64,000 bases of DNA from Candidatus Bipolaricaulota bacterium (lineage in GTDB: Bacteria > Bipolaricaulota > Bipolaricaulia > Bipolaricaulales > Bipolaricaulaceae), in contig JAUQPF010000046.1 of the NCBI GenBank assembly GCA_030550535.1, positions 40,944-104,943 on the forward strand, given 5' to 3'. The position numbers and the translations under genes were made by a program. The notes beneath the pieces are model-generated. The model made no database searches and was not told where the DNA came from. It worked only from the letters and a program-made list of their open reading frames with translations. This document shows positions 33,246-41,376 of this stretch, piece by piece. Every line of letters starts with the position of its first letter. Within the stretch, counting starts at the first letter, position 1.

Positions 33246-35950
33246 ATCTCGCTCCAGTTGCGGCCGACTTTCACCTCCACCTTCAGGGGCACGCGCAGCT
33301 CCCACACCCCCTCCATGAGCTCGCGGATCGTGTTCCCGGCGCGCTCCGCCTCGCCCTCCTCCACCTCGAACACGAGCTCGTCGTGGATCTGGAGGATCAT
33401 CTCCGCGGGGAGCTTTCCCTCCCTCCAGGCGCGGTGGATGCGGAGCATAGCGAGCTTCATGAGGTCCGCGGCGGTGCCCTGGATGGGGGTGTTGATGGCG
33501 TTGCGCCGGTCCTGGCCGATCCCGCGGCGCTCGGGGTTCCGAAGGCCGGGAAGCGGGCGTTTCCGCCCCAAAAGGGTGCGGGCAAACCCCGTGGCGCTCG
33601 CCTCCTCCACGAGCCTCTCCACGAACTCCCCCACCCGGGGGTAAGCCTGGAAGAACCGCTCGATCAAGGCTTTGGCCTCCTCCTGGGGGATGCCCACATC
33701 GCGGGAAAGACCGTAGGGGGTGATGCCATAGATGATCCCGAAGTTCACGCGCTTGGCGATGGTGCGCATGCGGGCGTCCACGGCCTCCAAGGGGACACCG
33801 AAGAGGACGGCCGCGGTGCGGCGATGCAGGTCCTCCCCGCGCTGGAAGGCCTCGATCAGGGCCTCGTCCCCGGACATGTGGGCCAGGACCCGCAGCTCGA
33901 TCTGAGAGTAGTCCGCGCCCAGAAGGACCTTTCCCGGCGGGGCCACGAAGGCCCTCCGGATGTCCACCCCCACCTCCGTCTTGGCCGGGATGTTCTGGAG
34001 GTTGGGCTCGGAGGAGGAAAGCCTCCCTGTGGCCGTGCCCGTTTGGTTGAAGGAGGTGTGGACCCTCCCCGTCTTGGGGTGAACGTACCGGGGAAGCTTC
34101 TCCACGTAGGTGTTGCGCAGCTTCTCCAGCTCCCGGTAGGCGATCAGTTTGGCGGGAAACTCGTGGTACTGGGCCAAATCCCGTAGGACCTGGGCGTCCG
34201 TGGAGGGCCCGGTCTTTGTGCGCTCCAAAACCGGGAGCTTCAGCCGCTCGTAGAGGATCTCCCGCACCTGCGGGGTGGAGTTGGGGTTGAAGGGGCCGCC
34301 GGCGAGCGCAAAGAGCTCGGCCCGCGTCTTCTCCAAAAGGATCTCCAGCTCCTTCCCCTGGGTCCGAAGCTCGTCCACATCGAGGAGCACTCCCCGCCGC
34401 TCCATCCAGAGAAGGACCTCGATCAAGGGGATCTCCAGGTCCTCAAAAAGCCGGAGGAGCTCGGCCTCCTTGAGCTTTTTCGTGAGGGGGGAGCGCAGAC
34501 GCACCACCATCTCCGCGTCCTCCCCGGAGTAGCGGGCGGCCCGCTCCACCGGCACCTCCCGGATCTCCCGCTCCCCCCCGAGGGCAAGGAGCTCCCGGTA
34601 GGTCTGGACTTGAACCCCAAGCTCGTCCTTGGCGATGGCCTCAAGGCTATGGGAGGGCGCATCGGGCTTGAGGAGCCAGTGGGCGAGCATGGCGTCGAAG
34701 GCCACGCCCCGCACCTCGATTCCGTAGTTGAGGAGCACCTGCAGGTCGTACTTCAGGTTCTGTCCGATCTTTCGTGGCCGCTCAGCCCTGAGGAGCGGGG
34801 CCAGGTGCGCGAGCACGTAGTCCAAGGGGAGCTGGTTTGGGGCACCGCGGTAACGGTGGCCCACGGGGATGTAGTAGCCGTGGAAAGGTTCCACGGCCAC
34901 GGCGATCCCCACGATCTCCGCGCTCAGAGGGTCCTCGCTTGTGGTTTCCAAGTCCAGCGCGAATTCCCCGGCCTGCGCCAGCTTCGCCACTAGGGCCCAA
35001 AAGGCCTCCTCGGTGAGGACGGCCTCGTACACGGGCGCCCTCGCTTCCTTCTCCTCCAGCTTCAGCTCGGCCAGGATGGACTTGAACTCCAACTCCTCCA
35101 GGACTTGGCGGAGCTCCGCAGGGTCGATCGGGCGGGGAGCGCAATCCCGGGGCCCAAGGATCACCGGAGCCTCCCGTAGCCTCACGAGCTCCCGCGACAG
35201 GAGCGCTTCTTCCTTGTGCTCCTGAAGGGCCTGGGCCACGCGGCGGTTCCCCAGGCGCGGGGCGGCGTTCAACACCCCCTCGAGGTTTCCGAATTGCCGG
35301 AGGAGCTCCACGGCCGTCTTCTCCCCCACCCCCGGAACCCCCGGCACGTTGTCGATGGAATCCCCCTCGAGGGCCAAAAGATCCACGATTTGCTCGGGCT
35401 TCACACCGAAGAGGGTCTCCACGCCCGCGCGGTCCACGAGGGTCAGGCGGTCCGAAGGCTTTCGGCCCGGCCGGAGGAGGAAAATCTTGTCCGAAACGAG
35501 CTGGGCCATGTCCTTGTCGCCGGTGAGGAGGAGGGCCGGGATGCCTTGGGCTTCGGCCCTCTTGGCCAGGGTGGCCATGACGTCGTCCGCCTCGTAGCCG
35601 GGGCATTCCACATAGGGGATGCCCAGGGCCGAAAGGAGGGGCTTCACCCGGGGGAGCTGGCGGGCCAGGGCCTCCGGCATGGGCTTGCGCGTGGCCTTGT
35701 ACGCGGCGAACGTCTCGTGGCGCACCGTTTTCCCCTCTGTGTCGAAGGCCACGGCCACGTACCGTGAGGGGTACTCCCGCAGGGCCATGAGAAGCGTGCG
35801 CACGAACCCGTAAAGGGCGTTCACCGGCTCGCCCTTGGAGGTGGCGAGATCCGGAATGGCGTAGAAACAGCGAAAGAGAGCGGAATGGCCATCGATGAGG
35901 AGGAGGCGTTCCGGTACCTCTTTGATCCCCAAGGCCTCGTAGATCGTCAT
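33242..35950 (-). CDS. polA: DNA polymerase I, with intact proofreading domain
   Basis: A 902-residue family A polymerase. It has the N-terminal 5'-nuclease (LLIDGHSALFRCFYA, CPGYEADDVMA, LTGDKDMAQL), a 3'-5' exonuclease with all three metal motifs (LDLETTS, QNLKYDLQVL, YSGEDAEMVV), and the polymerase domain: DYSQIELRVLAHMSGD, O-helix RTIAKRVNFGIIYG, and IHDELVFEV. Unlike Taq-type enzymes the exonuclease carboxylates are kept, so proofreading is expected. It is last in the operon yceD-ruvC-polA, overlapping ruvC by 4 nt. Confidence 0.97.
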   Translation of the reverse strand: MTIYEALGIKEVPERLLLIDGHSALFRCFYAIPDLATSKGEPVNALYGFVRTLLMALREYPSRYVAVAFDTEGKTVRHETFAAYKATRKPMPEALARQLPRVKPLLSALGIPYVECPGYEADDVMATLAKRAEAQGIPALLLTGDKDMAQLVSDKIFLLRPGRKPSDRLTLVDRAGVETLFGVKPEQIVDLLALEGDSIDNVPGVPGVGEKTAVELLRQFGNLEGVLNAAPRLGNRRVAQALQEHKEEALLSRELVRLREAPVILGPRDCAPRPIDPAELRQVLEELEFKSILAELKLEEKEARAPVYEAVLTEEAFWALVAKLAQAGEFALDLETTSEDPLSAEIVGIAVAVEPFHGYYIPVGHRYRGAPNQLPLDYVLAHLAPLLRAERPRKIGQNLKYDLQVLLNYGIEVRGVAFDAMLAHWLLKPDAPSHSLEAIAKDELGVQVQTYRELLALGGEREIREVPVERAARYSGEDAEMVVRLRSPLTKKLKEAELLRLFEDLEIPLIEVLLWMERRGVLLDVDELRTQGKELEILLEKTRAELFALAGGPFNPNSTPQVREILYERLKLPVLERTKTGPSTDAQVLRDLAQYHEFPAKLIAYRELEKLRNTYVEKLPRYVHPKTGRVHTSFNQTGTATGRLSSSEPNLQNIPAKTEVGVDIRRAFVAPPGKVLLGADYSQIELRVLAHMSGDEALIEAFQRGEDLHRRTAAVLFGVPLEAVDARMRTIAKRVNFGIIYGITPYGLSRDVGIPQEEAKALIERFFQAYPRVGEFVERLVEEASATGFARTLLGRKRPLPGLRNPERRGIGQDRRNAINTPIQGTAADLMKLAMLRIHRAWREGKLPAEMILQIHDELVFEVEEGEAERAGNTIRELMEGVWELRVPLKVEVKVGRNWSEI

Positions 35951-36411
35951 GTTCGGGCCTCCAACAGGGCGCAGAGGGCGAGGGCCGCGGCATCGGCGGC
36001 GTGGTCCGAGCCCGGCCTCCGCCCCAGAAGATGGGCCACCATGTCCCAGACTTGCTCCTTAGGGGCGCTTCCGCTCCCGCAGATCCAACGCTTCACCGCG
36101 CGGGGCGCGTAGTGGAAAACCTCCCGGCCTTGGGCCAAAAGCAAGATTACGCCCGTGACCTGCGCCGTGTACATGGCGGAGGGCGCGTTCCGCGCCAGGT
36201 ACACCTCCTCCAGGGCCACGCCCCAGGGGTCCCAGGTTTCCACGACCTGGGCGAGCGCCTGGTAGATGCGCCCCAGCCGCAACGGCAAGGGCTTCTCCGC
36301 CCCGGTGCGCACGGTCCCCTCCGCGAGCAGCCGGAAGCCGCGCCCGTCCTCAGCGACCACGGCGTAGCCCGTGGCCGCAAGCCCAGGATCCACGCCCATC
36401 ACCCTCCTCAT
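35947..36411 (-). CDS. ruvC: Holliday junction resolvase RuvC
   Basis: A 154-residue RNase H-fold endonuclease that resolves Holliday junctions. Catalytic acidic residues are visible in GVDPGLAATGYAV (Asp7), ALEEVYLARN, and SDHAADAAALAL near the C-terminus (two Asp). It is coupled to yceD upstream and polA downstream by 4-nt overlaps. It sits far from ruvB, and ruvA is not in the window. Confidence 0.95.
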   Translation of the reverse strand: MRRVMGVDPGLAATGYAVVAEDGRGFRLLAEGTVRTGAEKPLPLRLGRIYQALAQVVETWDPWGVALEEVYLARNAPSAMYTAQVTGVILLLAQGREVFHYAPRAVKRWICGSGSAPKEQVWDMVAHLLGRRPGSDHAADAAALALCALLEART

Positions 36412-36902
36412 CGCCTTTCCTCAAGGAGCTCGGCGAGTTTGGCCAAGCGGGGGTCGCGGGGGAGACGGGGCCGACGGCAGTCGGGTTCATGGTCCTCGTG
36501 GTTCAGGTCCGCCCCGCAGTAGGGGCAGATCCCCCGGCAATCCGGCTTGCACAGGGGTTTGGCGGACAGCCCCAGCCGGGCCCCCGCCTCGATGAACGGC
36601 CGAAGCTCCAGGTACTTCCCCTGCACCTCGTCCGGATAAACCTCGAGCTCCTCCTCCCGATCGAACTCCTCCACCACATCCGCCAGGCACCGGGAGCAGC
36701 GGCGGTGGGCTCTACCCCGCACGTGCACGGTGAGGACCACCTGGTTCGTGGTCCCCTCGAAGAACGCGGCGGCCTCGGCGTGCACGGGGCCTTCCATGGG
36801 CACCTCCTCCCCGCGCCAATCCAAGGTGGGGATGTCCTCATCGCCTTCCACCCGAAAAAGCTTTCCTGGCGCCGCGCGCATGGCATCCAAATCGAAGTGC
36901 AT
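36408..36902 (-). CDS. yceD: YceD/DUF177 family protein
   Basis: A 164-residue DUF177 protein. Cysteines form likely zinc sites: CSRC near residue 72 and CKPDCRGICPYCG near 120. The family is usually next to rpmF and linked to rRNA or ribosome assembly; here rpmF is absent and ruvC-polA follow. ATG 36902 is preferred to an in-frame upstream ATG because a GGGAGG site precedes it. A TATACT box lies upstream without a good -35. Confidence 0.85.
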   Translation of the reverse strand: MHFDLDAMRAAPGKLFRVEGDEDIPTLDWRGEEVPMEGPVHAEAAAFFEGTTNQVVLTVHVRGRAHRRCSRCLADVVEEFDREEELEVYPDEVQGKYLELRPFIEAGARLGLSAKPLCKPDCRGICPYCGADLNHEDHEPDCRRPRLPRDPRLAKLAELLEERR

Positions 36903-36931
36903 CGTCGCCTCCCGGCCAAAGTATAGCTCCG

Positions 36932-36960
36932 TTGAGCCCAACGTCGGGGCCCTCTACCAT
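36932..36960 (+). promoter_or_regulatory. rplI promoter
   Basis: TTGAGC (36932-36937), 17-nt spacer and TACCAT (36955-36960), 23 nt before the rplI ATG. An AAAGGAGG site (36971-36978) follows. It is divergent from yceD. Confidence 0.65.
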
Positions 36961-36983
36961 TGCCTCGGCCAAAGGAGGACATC

Positions 36984-37430
36984 ATGAAGGTGCTGCTCGT
37001 CAAAGAGGTTCCGGGTCTCGGCACACCTGGGGATGTGGTCGAGGTACGGGATGGCTTTGCCCGCAACTACCTTTTTCCCAAAAAGCTCGCGGTCCTTCCC
37101 ACACCCCATGAGCTTGCGCGCTTCCAGAAGCTCAAGGCCCGCTACCAGGCGGAGGTGGCGGATCGGCGCACCCGGGCTCAGGAGCTTGCCGCCAAGCTCC
37201 AGGGCGCGGAGTTCGTGTTTGGCCGGCGCGTGCACGACAAAAACAAGCTCTACGCGGCCGTGCGCGCCCAGGACCTGGCCCAGGCCATCGCCGAGCGCTT
37301 CGGCGTGGACATCCCCGTGGATCACATCCACCTCGAGCCCATCCACGAGGTGGGCACCTACGCCGTGGAGATCCGCCTGTACGAGGACATCACGGCCACG
37401 GTGACGGTGAAAGTGGAGCCCACCGCCTAG
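36984..37430 (+). CDS. rplI: 50S ribosomal protein L9
   Basis: A 148-residue two-domain ribosomal protein: N-terminal KVLLVKEVPGLGTPGDVVEV and NYLFPKKLA, a long connecting helix (about 45-75), and a C-terminal domain with DKNKLYAAV and GTYAVEIRLYEDI. The AAAGGAGG site 5 nt before ATG 36984 fixes the start over an upstream in-frame ATG. MurJ begins 3 nt after its stop. Confidence 0.96.
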   Translation: MKVLLVKEVPGLGTPGDVVEVRDGFARNYLFPKKLAVLPTPHELARFQKLKARYQAEVADRRTRAQELAAKLQGAEFVFGRRVHDKNKLYAAVRAQDLAQAIAERFGVDIPVDHIHLEPIHEVGTYAVEIRLYEDITATVTVKVEPTA

Positions 37431-37433
37431 GCC

Positions 37434-38930
37434 ATGCTCCTGGGGCGGGTGGGGCGCGCGGCCCTCGGGACCCTCGCTTCCCGTCTCAGCGGGTTCGTGA
37501 GGGACGCGGCCATCGCCTATGCCTTTGGCGCCTCCGCCAGCTACGACGCCTTTCTCGTCGGCCTTTTCATCCCCCAGGCGCTGCGCCAAGTGATCGGAGA
37601 GGCCGGACTCGCCACAGCCTTCGTCCCTGTCTACGCCCAAGCCCGCGCCCGCGGCCAGGACGTGGCCCTCCTGCGCGCGTTCACGAGGGTGCTCCTTCTT
37701 GCCCTCGTGCCCATCGTGGGGCTCGGCTGTGCTCTGGCCCGGCTCTATGTCCCTGTTTTGGCCGCGGGCTTCCCGCCGGAGAAGATGCGGGAGGCCATCT
37801 CCCTGGCGGCCTGGCTTTTTCCCCTCATCGCCTTTGTGTCCCTCTCGGCGCTCCAGGCGGCCGTGCTCAACGTGCACGGCGCCTTTTTCCTTCCCGCCCT
37901 GGCCCCGGCCCTTCTTAACCTGGGCATGGCCCTGGGCGCCCTTTTCCTCTCCGCGCTCTTCCGCCCCCCGATCTTCGGCCTCGTGGCGGGAACCCTTCTT
38001 GGCGGTCTTTTCTCCGTTCTTTTTCTGTGGCCCTCGTTTCGCCGACATTACCGCGGTCCTGCGGGGGCCAACCCCGTCCCAGCCCCGGAGATCCGCCGCG
38101 ATTTGGGGGTAGTGGGGTGGCGGCTTTTGCCAGCCCTGGGGGGCCTCCTTGTGGCCGAGGCCAACACCCTCGTGGACAACCGCCTGGCTTCCTACCTGCC
38201 CGATGGATCCATCGCCACCCTTCAATATGCCATGCGGCTTTTTCAGTTCCCTTTGGGGGTTTTGGCCGTGTCCGTGGCCACCGTCGCCCTGCCGGCTTTG
38301 GCCGATCACGTGGCCCATGGGGACACCGAGCGGTTTCGCCGTACCCTGGAACGCGGTTTTCTGCCCACCGCGGCCCTCATGGTCCCCGCCGCCCTGGGCC
38401 TTGGGCTTTTGGCGGAGCCCGCGGTGGCCGTGCTCTTTGAGCGGGGGGCCTTCGGGCGCGCAGATACCTTGCGCACCGCGCGAAACCTGCAGGGCTACGT
38501 GGTGGGGCTCTGGGCCTATGCCCTGGTGTACCTCTTTTCCCGGGCCTTCTTTGCCCTCGGCCGGCCGACCCTCCCCCTCCTGGGCGGGGCGCTGGCCCTG
38601 GGGGTGAACATCGGGCTCAACCTCTGGTGGGTGAGGCTTTGGGGCACCTTTGGGCTGGCGTTGGCCACGGGCGTGGCCGGCTGGGTGGACGCCCTTTTCC
38701 TGGGAGCCCTGCTTTGGCGGAAGGCGCCGGGATGGCTGGTCCCAAAGGACCTGGTCCGGTCTTTTTTGGCTGCGGGGCTTATGGCCGCGGCCGTGTGGGG
38801 GCTGCGGGAGGGCCTCGCTCCTTACGGAAGCTGGGCCCAGGTCCTCGTGGCCGTGCCCGTAGGCCTCTTCCTGTACCTTGGGCTTGCGCGCGGGTTGGGC
38901 CTCTGGACCCGGCTTAGGGCCGAAGGATGA
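37434..38930 (+). CDS. murJ: Lipid II flippase MurJ
   Basis: A 498-residue polytopic membrane protein of the MurJ/MviN family that flips the peptidoglycan precursor lipid II across the inner membrane. Typical features are the N-terminal SRLSGFVRDAAIAYAFGAS, QALRQVIGEAGLATAFVPVY, and RLFQFPLGVLAVSVATVALP. About 13-14 helices are expected. It is probably co-transcribed with rplI and has no ribosome site of its own. It overlaps the convergent Cys-rich gene by 17 nt. Confidence 0.94.
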   Translation: MLLGRVGRAALGTLASRLSGFVRDAAIAYAFGASASYDAFLVGLFIPQALRQVIGEAGLATAFVPVYAQARARGQDVALLRAFTRVLLLALVPIVGLGCALARLYVPVLAAGFPPEKMREAISLAAWLFPLIAFVSLSALQAAVLNVHGAFFLPALAPALLNLGMALGALFLSALFRPPIFGLVAGTLLGGLFSVLFLWPSFRRHYRGPAGANPVPAPEIRRDLGVVGWRLLPALGGLLVAEANTLVDNRLASYLPDGSIATLQYAMRLFQFPLGVLAVSVATVALPALADHVAHGDTERFRRTLERGFLPTAALMVPAALGLGLLAEPAVAVLFERGAFGRADTLRTARNLQGYVVGLWAYALVYLFSRAFFALGRPTLPLLGGALALGVNIGLNLWWVRLWGTFGLALATGVAGWVDALFLGALLWRKAPGWLVPKDLVRSFLAAGLMAAAVWGLREGLAPYGSWAQVLVAVPVGLFLYLGLARGLGLWTRLRAEG

Positions 38931-39492
38931 GGCCCGGCTCCTCGGAAAGAGGTGGGTAGGTCCCTAAGAGAGCGCGCACGAAGCGCCGCTCGTCCTCCAG
39001 GATTCGCCAAGAGGAAAGCCAGTCGGCCAGAGCCCGTGCTGCCGACCGCAGCTCCTCCCGGCTCACCTTCCCCTCCTGGGCCAGGCGCACAAGGGTGGAG
39101 CTCAGGGCCCGCCCCAGGGGGGATGGCGCCGCGGAAACGAGGACGATGGGGCTTAGGGCCTGATCCAGGTCCCGCAGGGCTCGCTCCACCTCGGCATCCG
39201 TGGCGAACGTCCTGTGCAGGAAGTCCGCGAGGATCTTGGCCAGAGCATGAAGGTAGGGCCAGGGAAGGTCCGGTTGCTCCCGTTGCCAGGCGAGCCAGGC
39301 CTCCGCGAGCTCCCGGCTGCGGCGGGCCCGCCAGCGGGCCTCCGCCTCCACCAGGAACCGGCAATCCGGGAGACACCGCACGGACCGGCCGCGCTCCTTC
39401 CCGCAGCACGTGCTGCAAATAAGACGATCTAGGGCAGGGCAGCGGCGGTCACCGGCACGCTGGCCGCAGAGGGAACAGCGTTCGCCCTTCAC
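38914..39492 (-). CDS. Protein of unknown function with N-terminal cysteine cluster
   Basis: A 192-residue protein. The first 50 residues carry a cysteine pattern (CSLCGQ, RRCPALDRLICSTCCG, VRCLPDCRFL) that most likely binds zinc. I have the impression that similar CxxCCG...CPxDC N-termini occur in unannotated bacterial proteins. The rest is helical without recognised motifs. It overlaps the sufT-like gene by 4 nt and is last in the ftsH-dxr-rrf2 group. Confidence 0.65.
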   Translation of the reverse strand: MKGERCSLCGQRAGDRRCPALDRLICSTCCGKERGRSVRCLPDCRFLVEAEARWRARRSRELAEAWLAWQREQPDLPWPYLHALAKILADFLHRTFATDAEVERALRDLDQALSPIVLVSAAPSPLGRALSSTLVRLAQEGKVSREELRSAARALADWLSSWRILEDERRFVRALLGTYPPLSEEPGLILRP

Positions 39493-39794
39493 CGGCCGCC
39501 CAGCATCTCCCGCGCCTCTTTGGACATGCGCTCCGGCGTCCAGCGGGGCTCCCAGACGAGGTTCACCTCCACGTCGTAGCCTTCGAACCGCTCGCGCAGG
39601 GCCTGCTCCACCTCCGCGGGCAAGGTGGCGGCCAAGGGGCAGGCCGGCGTGGTCAGGGTCATGTCCACCACGATCCGGCCCTCCTCCACCTCCACGTCAT
39701 AGATGAGGCCCAGATCCACCACGTTGATGCCCAGCTCCGGGTCGTAGACGCGCTCCCGGAGCACCGCGCGCACCTCGTCCGCGGAAGGCCTCAC
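39489..39794 (-). CDS. MIP18/SufT-like iron-sulfur assembly protein (DUF59)
   Basis: A 101-residue DUF59 protein: VYDPELGINVVDLGLIYDV, then MTLTTPACPLAATLPAEVEQ with the conserved Cys. Members help mature Fe-S proteins (SufT/MIP18). It overlaps an Rrf2-type regulator gene by 4 nt, which fits an Fe-S role. The genome uses many Fe-S enzymes in this window (MiaB, VorD, AmrS). Confidence 0.88.
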   Translation of the reverse strand: MRPSADEVRAVLRERVYDPELGINVVDLGLIYDVEVEEGRIVVDMTLTTPACPLAATLPAEVEQALRERFEGYDVEVNLVWEPRWTPERMSKEAREMLGGR

Positions 39795-40216
39795 TTGCCC
39801 CCCCTCTTGCTCAGGGCGATGAGGTCGGCCAGGGTGGCCTCCTCCAGCTCCCTGAGGAACTTCTCCTCCAGCCGGTTCCAGAAGGGCCAGGTGGGGCAGG
39901 ACTTGGGAAGGCTCACGGCGCCCGCCCGGCCGCCCAGCTGGGCGAACCCCAGCTCCAGCCCCTCGGGCTCCAAGGCCCGGATCACCTGGGCGATCTTGAT
40001 CTCCTCGGGCTTCTTGGCGAGCTTGTACCCGCCGATCCGCCCCTTTTGGGCCTCCACAAAGCCCGCACGCCGAAGATCCATGAGGATCCGGCGCAGGAAG
40101 GTCTCCGGAACCTTGTAGGACTCGGCCAGGACGCGGGCCGACTGGAAGTCCTCGGCGTTGACCGCTAGGTCATAAAGCAGCCGCAGACCATAGCCAATCC
40201 GCTTGGTCGTGAGCAT
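39791..40216 (-). CDS. Rrf2-family transcriptional regulator
   Basis: A 141-residue winged-helix regulator: GYGLRLLYDLAVN, the recognition region VPETFLRRILMDLRRAGFV, and the wing GRIGGYKLAKKPEEI. The three-cysteine [2Fe-2S] ligand cluster of IscR is not present; only one Cys (LPKSCPTW) is seen in that region, so it may sense something else or be cluster-free. It is coupled to the sufT-like gene. Confidence 0.88.
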   Translation of the reverse strand: MLTTKRIGYGLRLLYDLAVNAEDFQSARVLAESYKVPETFLRRILMDLRRAGFVEAQKGRIGGYKLAKKPEEIKIAQVIRALEPEGLELGFAQLGGRAGAVSLPKSCPTWPFWNRLEEKFLRELEEATLADLIALSKRGGK

Positions 40217-40227
40217 AGCACGCGATT

Positions 40228-41376
40228 TTATATCCTCCGGAAGATCCCGTCCACGAACTTCTCGGCCTCTTCCCGGGCCCAGCGATCCGCCACGAGCACC
40301 TCCTCAAGCGAGCTGGCCTCGGTCTTCGTGTGCCGAGAAAGCACGTGTTCCAGGCCCGCGGCGATGGCCGTGAACGGGATCTTTTTGGCCAGGAAGGCGG
40401 CCACGAGGACCTCGTCCGCGGCGTTGGCCACGGCCGGAAGCGTGCCCCCTTCCTGGCCGGCCCGAAGGACCAACCAAAACGCGGGATACCGGTCCCGAGG
40501 GACCTCCTGAAACACGAGGGTGAGCGGGGCCAAGGGGAGCGGGATCGCCGGCGGAAGCCGCTCCGGGTAGGTGAGGGCCGCCCGAATGGGAAGCCGCATG
40601 TCGGGGTAGGCGAGCTGCGCCAGGATGGAACCATCCACCAGCTCCAAAAGCGCGTGCACCTTGGATTCGGGATGCAAAAGGACGCCGATTCGGTCCCAGG
40701 GAAGCGCAAAGAGGCGATGGGCCTCGATGACCTCAAAGGCCTTGTTCACCAGGGTGGCGGAGTCCACGGTGATGCGGGGGCCCATCCGCCAGGTGGGGTG
40801 GTTAAGGGCCTCTTCGGGCGTGACGTCCTTCAGCTCTTCTTCGGATCGGTGGCGAAAGGGGCCGCCGGAGGCGGTGATCCAGGCCCGGGCCACCTCCTCC
40901 CGCCGCACCCCTTGAAAGAGCTGCCAAAGCGCGGCGTGCTCGGAGTCCACAGGGACGATCTGGTCCGGATATTGCCGGGCGTGCATGACGAGCTCCCCAG
41001 CGACCACGAGGGATTCTTTATTGGCCAGGGCCAAGCGTTTCCCCGCGCGCAGGGCGCTCAAGGTGGGGAAGATCCCCACCGCCCCGACCACGGCGTTCAG
41101 AACAAGGTCGACGTGGGGGAGGGCTGCAAGCTCCGCTAAACCTTGCGGCCCAAAGCGCACGCGCGCTCCCGGAACAAGCTTTTGGAGCTTGACCGCATCG
41201 GCCTCCTCCGCCACGCAGAGTTCACGGACCCCGAAGGTGCGGGCTTGCTGGGCCAAGAGCGCCACGTTTCGGCCGGCGGCCAGGGCCGCAAGCTCAAAAC
41301 GGCCCGGAAAGCGCTGGATCTCCTCTAGGGCTTGAAGGCCGATGGAGCCGGTGGAGCCAAGGACAGCGACCCTCAT
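40228..41376 (-). CDS. dxr: 1-deoxy-D-xylulose 5-phosphate reductoisomerase
   Basis: A 382-residue NADPH-dependent enzyme, the committed step of the MEP isoprenoid pathway. Visible: the NADPH loop VAVLGSTGSIG at the N-terminus, LANKESLVVAGELV, the catalytic loop ITASGGPFRHRSEEEL, and HPTWRMGPRITVDSATLVNK. It overlaps ftsH by 4 nt (ATGA). In many bacteria dxr neighbours rseP, uppS and cdsA; none is here. Confidence 0.96.
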   Translation of the reverse strand: MRVAVLGSTGSIGLQALEEIQRFPGRFELAALAAGRNVALLAQQARTFGVRELCVAEEADAVKLQKLVPGARVRFGPQGLAELAALPHVDLVLNAVVGAVGIFPTLSALRAGKRLALANKESLVVAGELVMHARQYPDQIVPVDSEHAALWQLFQGVRREEVARAWITASGGPFRHRSEEELKDVTPEEALNHPTWRMGPRITVDSATLVNKAFEVIEAHRLFALPWDRIGVLLHPESKVHALLELVDGSILAQLAYPDMRLPIRAALTYPERLPPAIPLPLAPLTLVFQEVPRDRYPAFWLVLRAGQEGGTLPAVANAADEVLVAAFLAKKIPFTAIAAGLEHVLSRHTKTEASSLEEVLVADRWAREEAEKFVDGIFRRI

